From assembly GCF_018446385.1 (NCBI RefSeq), contig NC_055998.1, positions 76,502,744-76,566,743 of the forward strand: a stretch of DNA of 64,000 bases. Reading direction: 5' to 3'. Every line of letters begins with the position of its first letter. Positions within the stretch are counted from its first letter, which is position 1. This document shows, piece after piece, positions 47,582 through 59,576 of this stretch. The translations under genes were made by a program, and so were the position numbers. Under the pieces are notes generated by a model. That model had not been told where the DNA came from. It did not search any database and saw only the letters and a program-made list of their open reading frames with translations. This stretch comes from Zingiber officinale. Its lineage: Eukaryota > Streptophyta > Magnoliopsida > Zingiberales > Zingiberaceae.

Positions 47582-50500
47582 ATGAGGGTGGGAGGCAACT
47601 TGGTTGCCGACGACCGCGACGGGAAGGTAAAATCGGCCCCCGAGAAGAGCAAGGGACTTTCGAGGAAGAGAAAGCGGAGGAAGAAGAAGGCGGTCAGAGC
47701 GGTTCAGAGGCTGTTTGAGACTTGCAAGCAGGTTTTTGCGGAGGGCGGACCCGGAGTCATTCCGTCGCCTGAGAATGTCGATCGCCTTCGATCTTTACTT
47801 GGTACTTATCCAGCCCAATGCACCTGTAGTACATTTTTATTAGTTTAATATAGGATAAGTACAGTGATCTATCATATCTATATCTTAACCATGCGTCTCT
47901 TATCCTGAATGATTAGTGATTTTGAATGGAATTAACTTCACTCTAATTTAACATGGTATTAGACACCTTTGAGGGAGATTGAGGTGTAACCAACCTACTT
48001 AGTGTGGGATAAAAGTTTGGTTGTTGTCGTTATGTGCATGAAGGGGCTTGTTAAAGATGAGGTGTTTGTTGGCAGTGGATGCCGCAGTTTTGGTAACTGC
48101 TGCAGTTTCAAAAAAACTTCCCACTTACTCTTCATTAGAGCATTTCCAATGCAACTTTTTTAACAGGTTTGTAGAATTGAAAAAGCTCAACAAAAAAGCT
48201 CTAATGAGTGGAAACATAAGTTTTGGGGTTTTTATTTTAAGAGCAGGTTTGATATTTCAAATCTGCTTTTTTTCTCTTGAAGATGGAGTCATTAATCATT
48301 GAAAAATTAATATTGCATGTTTGATTTTTTTAAAATCATTAAATATTTTATTTAATAGTTAAATTATACATTTTTCTTTTGAAAATAAATATATTTGATA
48401 AGTTAAAAAAAATACAAATGACTATAATTAAATTAAAATTCATAAGTTAATTAAATATTAAATAAAAATTATAAATTAAATTAAATTAAAAATCATAAGT
48501 TTATTAATTTATTAATTAAAAATTACAAATAAATTAATTTAAAGATGAGAATTAAATAAAATATTGAATAAAAATTATATAGAGATATTAAATGAAAAAA
48601 TAAAAATAAAAATGTATGATTTGTGATGTAGGACCCACAAAAAAAGTTGTATGGAGGTTTTTTGATTGTGGAGAGAATAGTAAGGGGGCGTTTGGTTTAG
48701 GAGAATAAGAGTAGGGAATGGGAATGAGAATCATTGATTGTCATTGTTAATGTTTGGATTATAGGAATATGAATACAAATAAGGGAATGAATCCTTGAAA
48801 TTGGGTAATAACCCATTCCCATGTACCTCCCCTTCAATGAGTCATTACCCTATTTTCATCAATCAAAATATTCCCTTATTCCAAAAATACCCTTGACCTA
48901 AAACTTAAATTTTCTCCCTTAATATCAAATATCAAAATATATTTATTTATTTTTTCTTTCATATCACTTCTCTCTCCTTGTTCTCTCTCATCATATTTTC
49001 TCTCTCATCATTTTACCACACACTTTCTCTCTCATCATATTTTCTCTCTCCTCAATCTCTTTCATCGCACTCTCTTCCTTCTTTTTTCTCATCATACTTT
49101 CTCTCTCATCATACTTTCTCTCTCCTCAATCTCTACCATCGCACTCTCTTTTCTTTTTTTTTTCTCATCACACTTTCTCTCTCCTCAATCTCTCTTGTCA
49201 CACTCCCTCCTTTTTTTTCCTCAACACACTTTCTCTCTCATCATACTTTCTCTCTCATCATACATTCTCTTTCCTCAATTTCTCACATCACACTTATTAT
49301 TCTCTTTTTTTTTCATCACACTTTCTCTCTCATCATACTTTCTCTTTCACCATACTTTCTCTCTTCTCAATCTCTCTCATCACGCTCTCTCTCCTCATTT
49401 TTTCTCATTATATTTTCTCTCTTCATCCTCTCCCATCATACTTTCTCTCACATTATATTTTCTCTCTCATCATGCTCTCTTCTTCACACTCTCTTTTCTC
49501 ATTCTCTCTCATCACACTTTCCCTCTCTTTATTCTCTCTCATCATACTTTCTCTCTCATCATTCTCTTTCATCATATTTTTCTCTCTCATCTAATTTTTT
49601 CTCTTATTTTCCTTTAAGGGTGAAAAAGGAAATTTTGATTTATTCCGATAGAAAATATGCAACTAACCAAACATTACTTTTAAGAGTGATATCCATGTTC
49701 ATACCCATTCCCATTCCACACTACAATGATTCCCATTCCGATTCCTATTCCTAGGAAAGAACCAAACGCCCCCTAAGTTTTTCTATTTTTGATGTGGCAT
49801 TGATGTGGCATATTGGAAACTAAAAAAAAGCTTATGAAGAGGTTTAACTATTGGAGATGCCCTTATTTATGCATCCAAGTAGAGATGAAGGGTGGGAGGA
49901 ACTCTTGGTTTTTTGGGTGTCTAGGAATCATCTTCGTCTCTGCAAGAAGAACATCTATAGAAGGAGAGGGATTTGGTTTGTGAAAACTGTGAAGGGTGGT
50001 TCATTTGTAATCATCCCTATGACGACAAGCACAAGTCTCAGAATCTATGAAGAAATCTGCTCTAAGTGTTTCATTTCTGCATTTAATCATGCATTTATCT
50101 GTCGGAAACTACATTAGTATCAGAGCATATTAAATGCATGTCGAAATAGCAAATGAAATCATATTATATAGAGGCAAAAATGATTTCGTTGTCATTCATC
50201 TTGAAATCGTCGTGATTGATTTGTAAAATACGACGGCGAGTGAGCACTCGACACTACTGAGAGCACGCTTGACACTCGGTGGTGGCATCAACAAATCGGG
50301 TTATAGCCCCAATCATGTTTTCATGGAGTTCAGCGCTGCCGCCTACCGCGACTACTAGCACATCGACCAAGAAGCCCTCCCCACCGATCTCCTTCGAAGA
50401 GACATGGTGGTGGAGGACTATCCGTACGCCATTGATGGACTTCTCCTCCGATCGGCGATCGAAAAGTGGGTGAAGTATGGACACGGCAGAGGGAGGGCAA

Positions 50501-53500
50501 TGTGGAATAAGAAAGTGCACTGGAATTTTTTTTGAGCATATTAGAATGAGTTGCTATCTGAGACTAGGGATCACGGGCCAAAGACTTTGAAAAAAGTGGA
50601 TCCATGGGAACTTATGCAATAAATTCCTTTTTTCTTAGAGAGTTGAAACCATACAACTTTATATATATATATATATATATATCCGCTACCTTAACGACCC
50701 CCTAGTGCTTGCCCCACAGATATAGAGGGAGGTAAATGCAGGTACACATGTGTTAGGCGCATGGTGGCGTAAACCTTAGGTCGCCAATTCCTGAAAATTG
50801 ACCCTTAGCCATTATGTCAGAGATGTCATGCGCTCACCGTCTGCGCTACGTCTTGGGGGCTTATATATATAACGAATGGATGTCAAGTGGGTGTTCGGAC
50901 TTGACTCACACAACTCAGATTCTGCTGGCTCTAGAAAAATGTGTTTTACTTGATTGTTATGTGTTCTTAGTCTGTTAGTTCTATGCTTATTTTGAATTGA
51001 ATTGAATTGGTTTCTGGTTTGGAGGTTTTGTACTGTACGACAAAATGACTTGAGGAAGGCTATCCCGGAGATAGTGTACGATCCTGCTTATGCAGTAAAA
51101 GAACACATTATAAAGTTTGATAGATTATTCTGGAGAGTAGCATATTTTCCTATCCTTGATAATTACTGGATTTAGGCATTGGTTTGATCATTGCTGGTAC
51201 ATCTCAACGAAGTAGCACACCATATATAGGAGCGTTATGAGGGACACATCACATATGTGGAGTTGGTCAAAGAGCTAATTCACCATGTAGATCATACAAA
51301 TGAGGGTGTACCACCTTCTCGAGAGGATTCGGATGACATTGAAGAGGATCTAGAGGAGAATCCGAATGAGGTTCCGACTGAGGATCCTATAAAAGGTTCT
51401 AATGTCAGCCTGACTGATAGTATAGCCCCAGCTGAGAATAGAAAGATAGGGTTTGTGTTAGCTACTACTGCACTAGTGTTAGTCCTAGTGGGAGTAGTTA
51501 TGACCTATCTATTTTCTTAGAGTGGTTTATGGGTTCATGTTATTGTCTTTATGTTTATTTGAACTAGCATATGTGTTATGTATCAACAACATGTTTAATT
51601 GAATGGGTAATATAGATGAATGTTTTGTGTTAACTTTATGTTTGTTGTAAATGACTGGTTCATTTATTTGATGAGTTATATGTAATATAGTTGAACAATG
51701 TTAATTAGATTTGATCGTATGAATGATGAGTGAAAATATTGTTACTCCTTAATTTTGTAAATCAAATCAAATTAATATTGAATTAATCATGAATTGCATA
51801 TATGTATTATGGATTACACTGAATTGCTAAATAATGTATTTATTTATGCTAGATTATTATGGCTATTAAGAATATCATAACTAAACTAAATAAAGAAGAA
51901 AAATTAAATGGAGATAACTACAAAATACGACACCTTAAGATGTACTATATACTTGAGAAACAGGAAGTTCTTGAAACTATACCATTAATTGTGGTATTAA
52001 TGGCTATTTTTCAAATATTGTTCTTACTAGTAGTACTGATATTAATGTTTAAATTTGACATGATAGATTAGGGCATATCAGACAAAAACGAATGAATAAA
52101 TTAGCTAAAGAGGGCTACTAGATGCTCATGCTAAGATTAACTTGTCTGTATATGAGCATTGATTGTCTTACTAGAAAACAATTAGGAAACCATTTGGTAA
52201 GACTGTTAGAACTGAATCATCATTGCAATTAATCCATTCGAACATTTTTGGTTCAACAAATGAGAAGGTTAGTGATGTAGCTTCCTATTTCATTACATTT
52301 ATTGATGTTTGTTTGATTTCTCATAAATTTGAGCATTAAATGACTTTAGACGTTACTTGAATGAAGTTGATAATCAATTAGATCATAAGGTTAAAATCTT
52401 ATGTATTGACCGTGGAGGTGAATATTTGTCTAATCAGTTCAAGACGATATGTAATAATAAATGGATTATTAGCAAAATTATGACCTAGGAGTAAAAAGTG
52501 TATCTTTTGTAAGGTATATGATACCCCTAAGAGTTATGTTTTTATTGGTGAGTAACAAGATGAAACCATCTCCGAAATAGAGTCGAGAGATGCAATTTCT
52601 CTCGAAACTGATTTCCGAATGAGAGGTGACGTTGATAAAACTATTCCTCTATTTGCAATAGAGGAGGACGATGATACTTTATCAATAAATAAGATATCAC
52701 AGGAGTTGTCTGAATTTGGTCAACCTAGTTGGAGTAATTTACCAATGAATGAGTTGATTTCTCAATAGTCCAACCTACAAAGAAGTAGTTGTAAAATTAT
52801 TCCTTATAAAAAGTTTAACATTGAGAATAAGACATTTATGATTCTCCTAGTTGATGATGAGGAACCTCGAACGGTTGAGGAAGTATTAAGATATTTAGAG
52901 AAAAGTTGAAAGTTGCAATGAATGAAGAAATTGAGTCAATGAAAAAGAATCAAGTTTGAGATGTAGTCGATCTTCCTCAAGGCCAAAAGACTATTAGACA
53001 TAAGTAAATTCTCAAAATTAAGAGAAAAGGGGATGAATATCGATACAAGGCTTGTTTGGTTGCAAAAGGCTATATCCAACAAGAGGATATTGATTTTGAA
53101 GAGACATTTTCCCTTGTCATAAAATTTATCTATTTATGGTCTAAAGCAAGTGTCAAGACAATGGAATATAAGATTTAAAATTATTTTATCTTATGATTTT
53201 AAAATGATCAATAAAGACCATTGTGTCTATTTCAAAATGGTAAAAGGAAAGTTTGTAATATTCTCATTATATGTTGATGATATACTAATAGCTGGAAGTC
53301 ACATGGAGTTTGTGATAGAAGTCAAAGCATGACTTTCATCACAATTTGATATAAAAGATATGGGAGAAGCTGAGTACATCTTAGGTGTAAAGACCATAAG
53401 AAATTGATCAAAAACACTTTTGGGATTGTCTCAAGAGACTTATATTTCTAAGATGTTATAATACTTCAATATATCAACTTGCAACATTGAACAAACACCT

Positions 53501-56500
53501 ATAGCGAAAGGTACTGTTTGAGCAAAAGTATGTATCACAAAAGTCCTAAGGAAATAACCCAGATGAAGAATATACCATATGCCGGTATTATTGGTAGTTT
53601 AATGTAAACTATGTTGTGTACACATCTTGATATCAATTATGATGTTGGCTTAGTTAGTCATCTAAGGACCGAGACAATAGAAAGCGATGAAGAGAATATT
53701 CAAATATCTTAAAGGGGTAATATATTACTGTCTCTATTTTCAAGGATCTGATATGAGCTTGAAAGGTTTCACAGATGCAGATTGCACTAGGGACATTGAC
53801 GATAGAAAATCCACATCTAATTATGCCTTCTTATTGAATAGAGACGTCATCTCATTGAACAACAAGAAACAAACTTCTGTAGCATTGTCAACAATGGAAG
53901 CTAAGTATGTGGCTTGCGTAGCGACTGCGCAAGAAGCCATTTGGTTAAGAAGATTTTTAAAGCATCTAAATATTGCTCAGGATAGTGGGAGTCATGTTAC
54001 AGTTTATTGTGACAATCAAGCTGTCGTCATAACTTTTTCTAAAGATCATAAATATTATAGTAAAGGCAAACACATATCTATTAAGTATAATTTTGTAAAG
54101 GATATAATTAACAAGAAAAAGATAGTTCTTGAGCTATGTTTGCTATTTTTTTACTAAGTTATTGACTAAAGAATCATTTCAAAGCATGTGAAGTATGTGG
54201 GACTTCGTAGAATGTAATGTATTATAAAGACTATTGGATACATTCAATGTATATGTTATTATTGAATTATGGATAAATGTCTCGTTAAGCATGTTGGCAG
54301 GTTGAAATTGGTCCTCTCACATAGATAATCATCTCTATTTGTTAAGTATAAATTGAGGCAAGACCATTGTTTATGAGACAACTAATGTAATTGTGAATGG
54401 AGACATACCTATAAGCTGGGGTCAATAGTATTAAGATAAAATAGTTGTAAATTGATAATAATCGGAGTAAATGTATCCATCATTTACTAAACTTGCTAGA
54501 AACCAGATTAGAATTCATGAGTTGAATTTAGGATTAGACACTAGGTATGCCTAGATGAAAATCTATACAATGCTAAATTTGTGAAAAACATGCGCTCTTT
54601 ATTAGTAAAGAGAATAACATCGTAGCATGTGATTCATACCACATATGTTATACCGACAATAAGGGTAGTAAGAGAATGGATCCCTACTTCTCTACTAAGT
54701 GAGATCTTTTAGATTATAAAATAATCTCGGTTTTACGTCAGTGACTTTTTGGTTGTCTATTTGAAGTTATAATACTGCTTTAACATGCATCTTAATGACT
54801 ATGGTTGATTCGGTTTATGGAACATGACTAAGAAAATGACTAATTAAAATGAATGGATTCTAGATAAAAAGGAAAAGTAAAATAGATTTATATTTTTGAT
54901 ATTTATTCACTAGTCGACCAATTACATTTTTTTGTTTAGTATTAAAAATGTGATTGCGAATAATTGTAATGACCGGAGATATTGAACATGCTCTTGACAT
55001 AATAGTTATTATGAGAGATTAGAGATATTCATGTAAATCATTTAATCTAGGGTAATGCAAGATATTGATGTCTCCAAGAGCGGCTATATAAGGTGTAACA
55101 ACTTTCTTAGCAGTACTCGCTTAGTGTGCTTGTTGTCACACGAACCATTTTTCCTTATGTATAAATTGAATATTCTTATTTGGTCTTTGTGATTTAACTT
55201 AGACGAATGAGAGATGTTGGTAGTGGATGGCGTAGTTTTGGTAACTGCTGCAATTACAAAAAAAAGTGCCCACTTACTCTCCTTTATTTATGCATCCAAG
55301 TAAAGATGAAGGGTGCTTTAAGTGTTTCATTTAATCGTGCATTTATCTATCTGAAACTATAGTCTTCCCATCCTTTAGTCTTATATGAACAAGTACAATT
55401 GATCTAGGTGTTCGGGCTTCGCATGACTAGTTATCTTCCCTATTGGCTCGCCTACCGGGTGAATTCAAAGCACAACCTATACACACTTAAAAGCCAACCT
55501 CTAGGATATTCGTCTCGTTTGAGATTTTTCTAAATGCTTTACTACTATACCACGCCTGGGAGAGCACAAATGATCTATTTGGTTTATATATTAAGAGGGT
55601 ATACTTTTCCTAAATCACTAGTAATTTTGAGATAAGGGATAAACGAGCTCCATCCAAATTTAACAATGTGATTACTTAGATAAGTTAAATTAGAGCCGCT
55701 AATCATCAAGTTATTATTGATCCATATGGAGGATAAAGCTTCCCTCGTAACGTCTTAAGCTAACTATTTGGTTGTGCCTATGTTCTTCATCTGATATCCC
55801 ACTGAAGCTTACCATGACTCTCAGATACCTTGCCTTAAGTTTTCTACATCATCTTACTGCAATATCGTAATGTTTCTGCAGGATTAGTATCAAGCCTTTT
55901 GTGGAAGCTTCACTCGCAGACTTGAGATGTTTTAACTGAAGTTTTCTTCTCAAATTGAATCTAGAGGATTTGAGTATAAATGCAATATGCCTGAGCTCAT
56001 CACATGCATTTAGTTTGCAAAATTTTATGGTCGCATGGATTCAGAATTAGGCACAAATATTTATCTGTTTACTTTGCATGAGATTCTTTGCTCAATTTCC
56101 TGATTATGCTTTGTGCATTTTGTCTATCTATATGATATGGTTGTTGTATTGTCGTATTCGTATAGATACTTTGAAGCCTGATGATGTTGGTCTAAGTCCA
56201 AACTCGCCATATTTTCAGAACTTTGGGATTGATGGGCCTCCTCCTGTGACATATTTGCACCTCTACGACTGTCCTAATTTTTCAGTATCGACTGCTCCTT
56301 AGTTTTCGTTACTAATTGTAGTAGCATTTCTCATTGATTCGATACTGCATTTTGCAGATTGGTATCTTTTGCCTGCCACAAGCAGCTGCAATTCCACTTC
56401 ACAATCACCCGAGCATGACTGTTTTTAGTAAAATCCTTCTCGGGTCCATGCACATTAAATCGTACGATTGGGTTAATGACCCTCAGAGCTCAAATGTGAA

Positions 56501-57130
56501 AATCAAATCCTCTAGCGGTGTGTGAGCTGTCATATTACTTTAGTTTTTTTAGGAAGAATGTCCTTTCTAAATTAGTCGTTTTTTTGCATCTCTACAGGTG
56601 CATGTCTCGCCAAGGTGAACACTGATGCTGTATTTACAGCACCTCATCGGACATCTGTTTTATACCCTACCACTGGGGGTAACTTGCATTGTTTTACTGC
56701 AGTAACCTCTTGTGCAGTGTTAGATGTCCTTGGACCACCATACAGTGATGACGAAGGGCGCACTTGTATGTACTACAAGGAATATGCATTCTCAAGTTTC
56801 CCGGGTATGCTGTCTATGTGATAGTAAAATGTATGAACAATTACATGAGTTAAGAGCCTAAAAGATTGATACCTTATTGCATAATGAGTAACAAAATGGT
56901 ATCAACTATTGAGTATCGATCTTGAGATTGGATTACTGATTCATATCTATTCTAGTGTAGCAAACTTTAAATGTGTGTGTTTAATGATACGATTCATTGT
57001 TTCAGGTGATGCGACTTTGGCATTAGGCAAGAATGAGGAGCACGCATGGCTCGAAGAGAGTGGGAGCAAGCCACATGATCTTGTTGTGCGCAGAGCAGAG
57101 TATAGAGGCCCGAGGATTTTAGAGCCTTGA
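47582..57130 (+). CDS. PCO: Plant cysteine oxidase (PCO), five exons
   Basis: PCOs are iron thiol dioxygenases that oxidise N-terminal Cys of group VII ERF and related proteins with O2, marking them for N-degron turnover; they act as oxygen sensors. Exons 47582-47801, 56166-56284, 56358-56517, 56598-56804 and 57006-57130 join in frame to 276 residues. Exon 1 has a basic stretch ([20 protein letters not shown]) and [20 protein letters not shown]. Exon 3 has [20 protein letters not shown] with His128 and His130, and exon 4 [10 protein letters not shown] with His197, the expected three-His iron site. It ends [11 protein letters not shown]. Intron 1 is about 8.4 kb and holds a Copia element with two nested MITEs and a SINE; the other introns are 73-201 bases. 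The coding sequence looks intact. It diverges from CLPR1. Confidence 0.93.
48684..49773. mobile_element. MITE B, Tourist-like (TAA target duplication), CT-rich core
   Basis: The ends are GGGGGCGTTTGGTT and its inverted match ending AACCAAACGCCCCC. TAA flanks both sides (48681-48683, 49774-49776). Subterminal GGAATGGGAATGA blocks are also inverted. The middle is the CT-rich repeat. It lies inside MITE A. Confidence 0.85.
48955..49610. repeat. CT-rich degenerate minisatellite
   Basis: About 35 repeats of an 18-base motif near CTTTCTCTCTCATCATA, with variants, fill the centre of MITE B. It gives long chance ORFs of Ser, Leu, Phe and His (48978-49754) that are not genes. Confidence 0.85.
50683..50860 (-). 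mobile_element. tRNA-derived SINE in the intronic Copia element
   Basis: On the minus strand it opens GCCCCCAAGACG, then a good A box TAGCGCAGACGG (50848-50837) and a B-box-like GGGTCAATTTTC some 40 bases on. Both sides are flanked by TTATATATAT (50659 onward and 50861-50870), which could be a target duplication although the sequence is simple. Confidence 0.55.
51257..51520 (+). other. Small ORF with acidic middle and C-terminal membrane segment
   Basis: An 87-codon frame lies between the 5' LTR and the gag remnant of the intronic Copia. It has a run of Glu/Asp (residues 24-40) and ends in a hydrophobic segment, [19 protein letters not shown]. Frames upstream (51040-51250) read like a decayed continuation. 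I do not recognise it. It may be a captured or element-specific fragment, or chance. Confidence 0.3.
51859..54157 (+). pseudogene. Copia gag-pol remnants
   Basis: 51859-51960 keeps a gag start ([20 protein letters not shown] after a frame fix). 52065-52470 reads as integrase ([45 protein letters not shown]). 52900-53530 is a broken reverse transcriptase with [15 protein letters not shown] and [10 protein letters not shown]. 53687-54157 is an open RNase H fragment with [20 protein letters not shown] and [20 protein letters not shown]. Many stops and frameshifts lie between, and the part between gag and integrase is missing. Confidence 0.88.
55215..55361 (+). repeat. 3' LTR of intronic Copia, shortened
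   Basis: 147 bases from TGTTGGTAGTGG to GAAACTATA, preceded by a purine stretch GAATGAGAGA. It runs without interruption across the site where the MITE sits in the 5' copy, which supports that insertion call. Confidence 0.75.
55370..55562 (-). repeat. Possible SINE-like element next to the 3' LTR
   Basis: The minus strand has TGGTATAGTAG (55552-55542), which fits the A-box consensus, followed by AAACGAGACGAATATCC as a weak B box. No target duplication was identified. Confidence 0.35.
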
Positions 57131-57780
57131 TTTGTGACTTGCAAATGTACAAAGAAAATAAAAGGATATCGAAATAAGAAGCTTGGGAAAAAGGTCATGG
57201 GCTGAAATTCCTTCTGCTACCTAATATATCGGTTTAGGTCGTAGTGGCTTAGTTACGGTGCAGAACAATCTTAGGTATATTAAAGCTGATGGAACTTACA
57301 TACGATGCCTTTCTGATTTTCGCAAAGCCTGAAATTGAGTTTGTCAAGGGCTTTTTGTTTTTGCCATTTCTTTTTTTGAGGTGCTATTTCGCATGAGTTT
57401 TGTAATATCTTTTTGTATCATCGATTTGATGATGATTGTTTGGGATTCTCTTCAGCGTATCGATCGTAAAAAGTTTCCATTTTGGTGATGTTAAATCTTG
57501 GTGTTTTATGTACATGGTTGGGTTGGTTAGTTTGTTGAACACAGCTATATTTAACTGAGTTATCGACTATTTTGGCTGCATGGTTTCGAGAATAGTATGT
57601 TTATTGTTGGAATCATCGCAAAATACCGTCTTATCTAGCATTACCATTCGATACGGGAGTTTGTTTTGTGATAAGCTATTCACATATTCATAACCTTTGG
57701 CATGCAATGTAGATATGTTCTTTGCGAGAAAAATGAACAATACAATTGTTTTCCTTTGTCTTGTGTTCTTTGCTCTAGGG
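57131..57780. other. Convergent intergenic region, PCO and GATA
   Basis: This includes the probable PCO 3' UTR (57131 to about 57500). No other feature is seen. Confidence 0.45.
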
Positions 57781-58603
57781 TCAAAGGTTAGTGATCTGGA
57801 AACGCTTCTTGAACGGGAGGATGTAACTCTTCTCTCTTTTCTTCTCCTTGAACACTTTGCAAGATTTACCTCTTGGGTTCTTTCCGCAACTGATGTCTGT
57901 TGTTGCTGCCGCAACTTCCATAGCGCGTTTTGCTTTCCTTTGTCTTATCCCACATGCATTACAAAGAGACTGCACCATGAAAACATATATGCATTAAGCC
58001 GTAGTTCGAACTATCTTTGTTGTATCAGTCAGCACGGGCGAAACATCTCATTCTCTATACGACTCCACAATGACTCGCAAAACTTATGCTACAACTTACT
58101 TTGTAAACAATTACTTTGGTCGAGTGGAGTGGTTCGATTACTTTGTTTTCGATGTAGATTTGCATCGAAGAAAGATGTGTGTAAGTTATGACCAATATGT
58201 ATATCGATACCTTAGGTCCCCCAGGGCCACTTCTCCACAAAGGTGTCTTTGTGGTGCCGCAGTTGGAGCACATTCTGACGGCAGCAGCTCTAGACGAATA
58301 GTGGTTGTCGGTTAACCCTTGAATTTCTAGATCTTGAGCAATTGTCTTGCCTTTTCCCTATCCTTTTGTGACCGACATGAGCATCTTTCCGGGTGATCCA
58401 TGAGCACCTTCTCTGGCATGTCGAAAGTGAGACAATTGCCTGATGATTCTACTGTTTTTGCTGCTGCTACGGCTGTTGTTGTCACTGAAAGGCAGCACAA
58501 TGCCGCTTGAACCACTTCTGAGAGAGGCCAAGAGGCTAGAAGTAAAACAACAAGGAGTGCTTAGTCGATCGAAGAACACTAAAATTGAGTGCATCTCTTT
58601 CAA
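57781..58603 (-). pseudogene. B-class GATA zinc-finger factor (CGA1/GNC-like), probably decayed
   Basis: The single plant-type finger is split by an intron exactly as in related GATA genes: MCSNCGTTKTPLWRSGPGGPK ends at 58211 (AAG/GTATC) and SLCNACGIRQRKAKRAM starts at 57969 after GGTGCAG. All four Cys are present, with 18 residues between the pairs. After the finger come a short Lys-rich tail and SYILPFKKRFQITNL, then TGA at 57781, well short of the usual C-terminus. Upstream, the frame continues through DNHYSSRAAAVR, a TAG at 58358-58360, and then a Ser-rich part (58603-58361). The stop and the missing tail suggest a pseudogene. An upstream intron hiding the stop cannot be excluded. Such factors promote chlorophyll and cytokinin responses. 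Confidence 0.6.
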
Positions 58604-59576
58604 AAAAGTTTTCTGCTAGTTGTTGATGGTGCTGATCATGATGCAATGACTCGAGAATCATTGAATATGAAGACATAAAGGCACGGTCGGCCGACGGAGG
58701 GAATCCGTGCAAGCTTCCGTCTTGTTTGCTTTGGAGTCATATCATGGAGAACAAGGTACCATTTTTGTGATGAAGATGGGAAGGAATATATAAGATGAGA
58801 ACAAGTTTATCGACATTCAGCAATAGCGACGACGAGTAAATGGTAAATTTCTTCCATTAGCTAGTGGGATTTACCCATTTGAAATAGACATGACAATGGA
58901 CAAAGTACAGTTTGAATTTTTTTGACAGTTGAAACGTATAGTTATGATAAATTAAGACTTTATTGCTATTGTCCATAAAGTTTCAATTTCATCAACCATG
59001 GTTGTAGAAGTTCTTGTCGAAATTTATCATTTCGACCTTCTTAGAGGGTTAGTACAAAAGAACTAAGGTTTCATTATTTTTCTATTAGGTTTCGGCTTGA
59101 GGTTCTATTGTATTGTTTAAGTCAATTTGTTCGATAAAACAGTTATTCAAGTTTAGCTTGATTTTGAGTTTTATTGAAAAGTCTATTGTACGTTGTCTTA
59201 ACTTATTTTGTAAAAAGTTATTTCAGATTGGGCAGTATCTACATCTTTAGGAGGCTCTGCATCTTGGTTTTTCTTTCACATGAGCAAAGCCTCCTTTTCA
59301 TAGACAATCCCTTGATCGACATGTTTACTGACCTGATTTGCCTTTATGCTCTATGCCGCCTGATGAAATTTTGATTTGGTAAGAATTTATTTATGTTTAA
59401 ACTTAAATTCAAAGCTCAATACATCTAAACGAATATATCTCAATCTCGATTGCTGATGCCACCACCAACCAACCGATCTAGATCTTTATTACCTACCAAA
59501 CGCTCGCCTTGGAAATCTTATCGACTAACAATAAGCCAGCCACCGCTGCTTCTCCGGCCATCCTCCGCCACGCTTT
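58604..59576. other. Intergenic, PLA1 promoter side
   Basis: No gene or repeat recognised. The last 120 bases, GC-richer, probably contain the 5' UTR of the phospholipase gene. Confidence 0.4.

Larger units (their letters stand above)
48138..49862. mobile_element. MITE A, Tourist-like (TTA target duplication)
   Basis: Ends are GAGCATTTCCAATG and, as reverse complement, GGGCATCTCCAATAG. The flanks are TTA at 48135-48137 and at 49863-49865. A 3-bp TTA duplication fits PIF/Harbinger-type MITEs. Without the inner MITE it is about 630 bp, AT-rich and without coding capacity. Confidence 0.7.
48067..50113 (+). repeat. 5' LTR of intronic Copia, with nested MITEs
   Basis: LTR sequence proper is 48067-48134 plus 49863-50113. 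The middle is inserted DNA. It ends GGAAACTACA before the primer-binding-like site. Confidence 0.75.
48067..55361 (+). mobile_element. Copia retrotransposon in PCO intron 1, decayed
   Basis: The 5' LTR (48067-50113) and 3' LTR (55215-55361) share TGTTGG(C/T)AGTGGATG, GTTTTGGTAACTGCTGCA and TTTATTTATGCATCCAAGTA. A primer-binding-like TAGTATCAGAGCAT follows the 5' LTR. The flanking 5-mers are GTGTT (48062-48066) and GTCTT (55362-55366), a 4/5 match. gag, integrase, reverse transcriptase and RNase H remnants occur in order in plus orientation, the same as the host gene. The 5' LTR is inflated by two nested MITEs. The 3' LTR lacks about 170 bases present in the 5' copy. Confidence 0.85.

Noticed and set aside
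48978-49754. 258-codon plus-strand ORF and the overlapping 140-codon ORF
   Set aside because: They are a reading of the CT-rich minisatellite (Ser, Leu, Phe, His only) and run into the MITE end; no protein-like composition.
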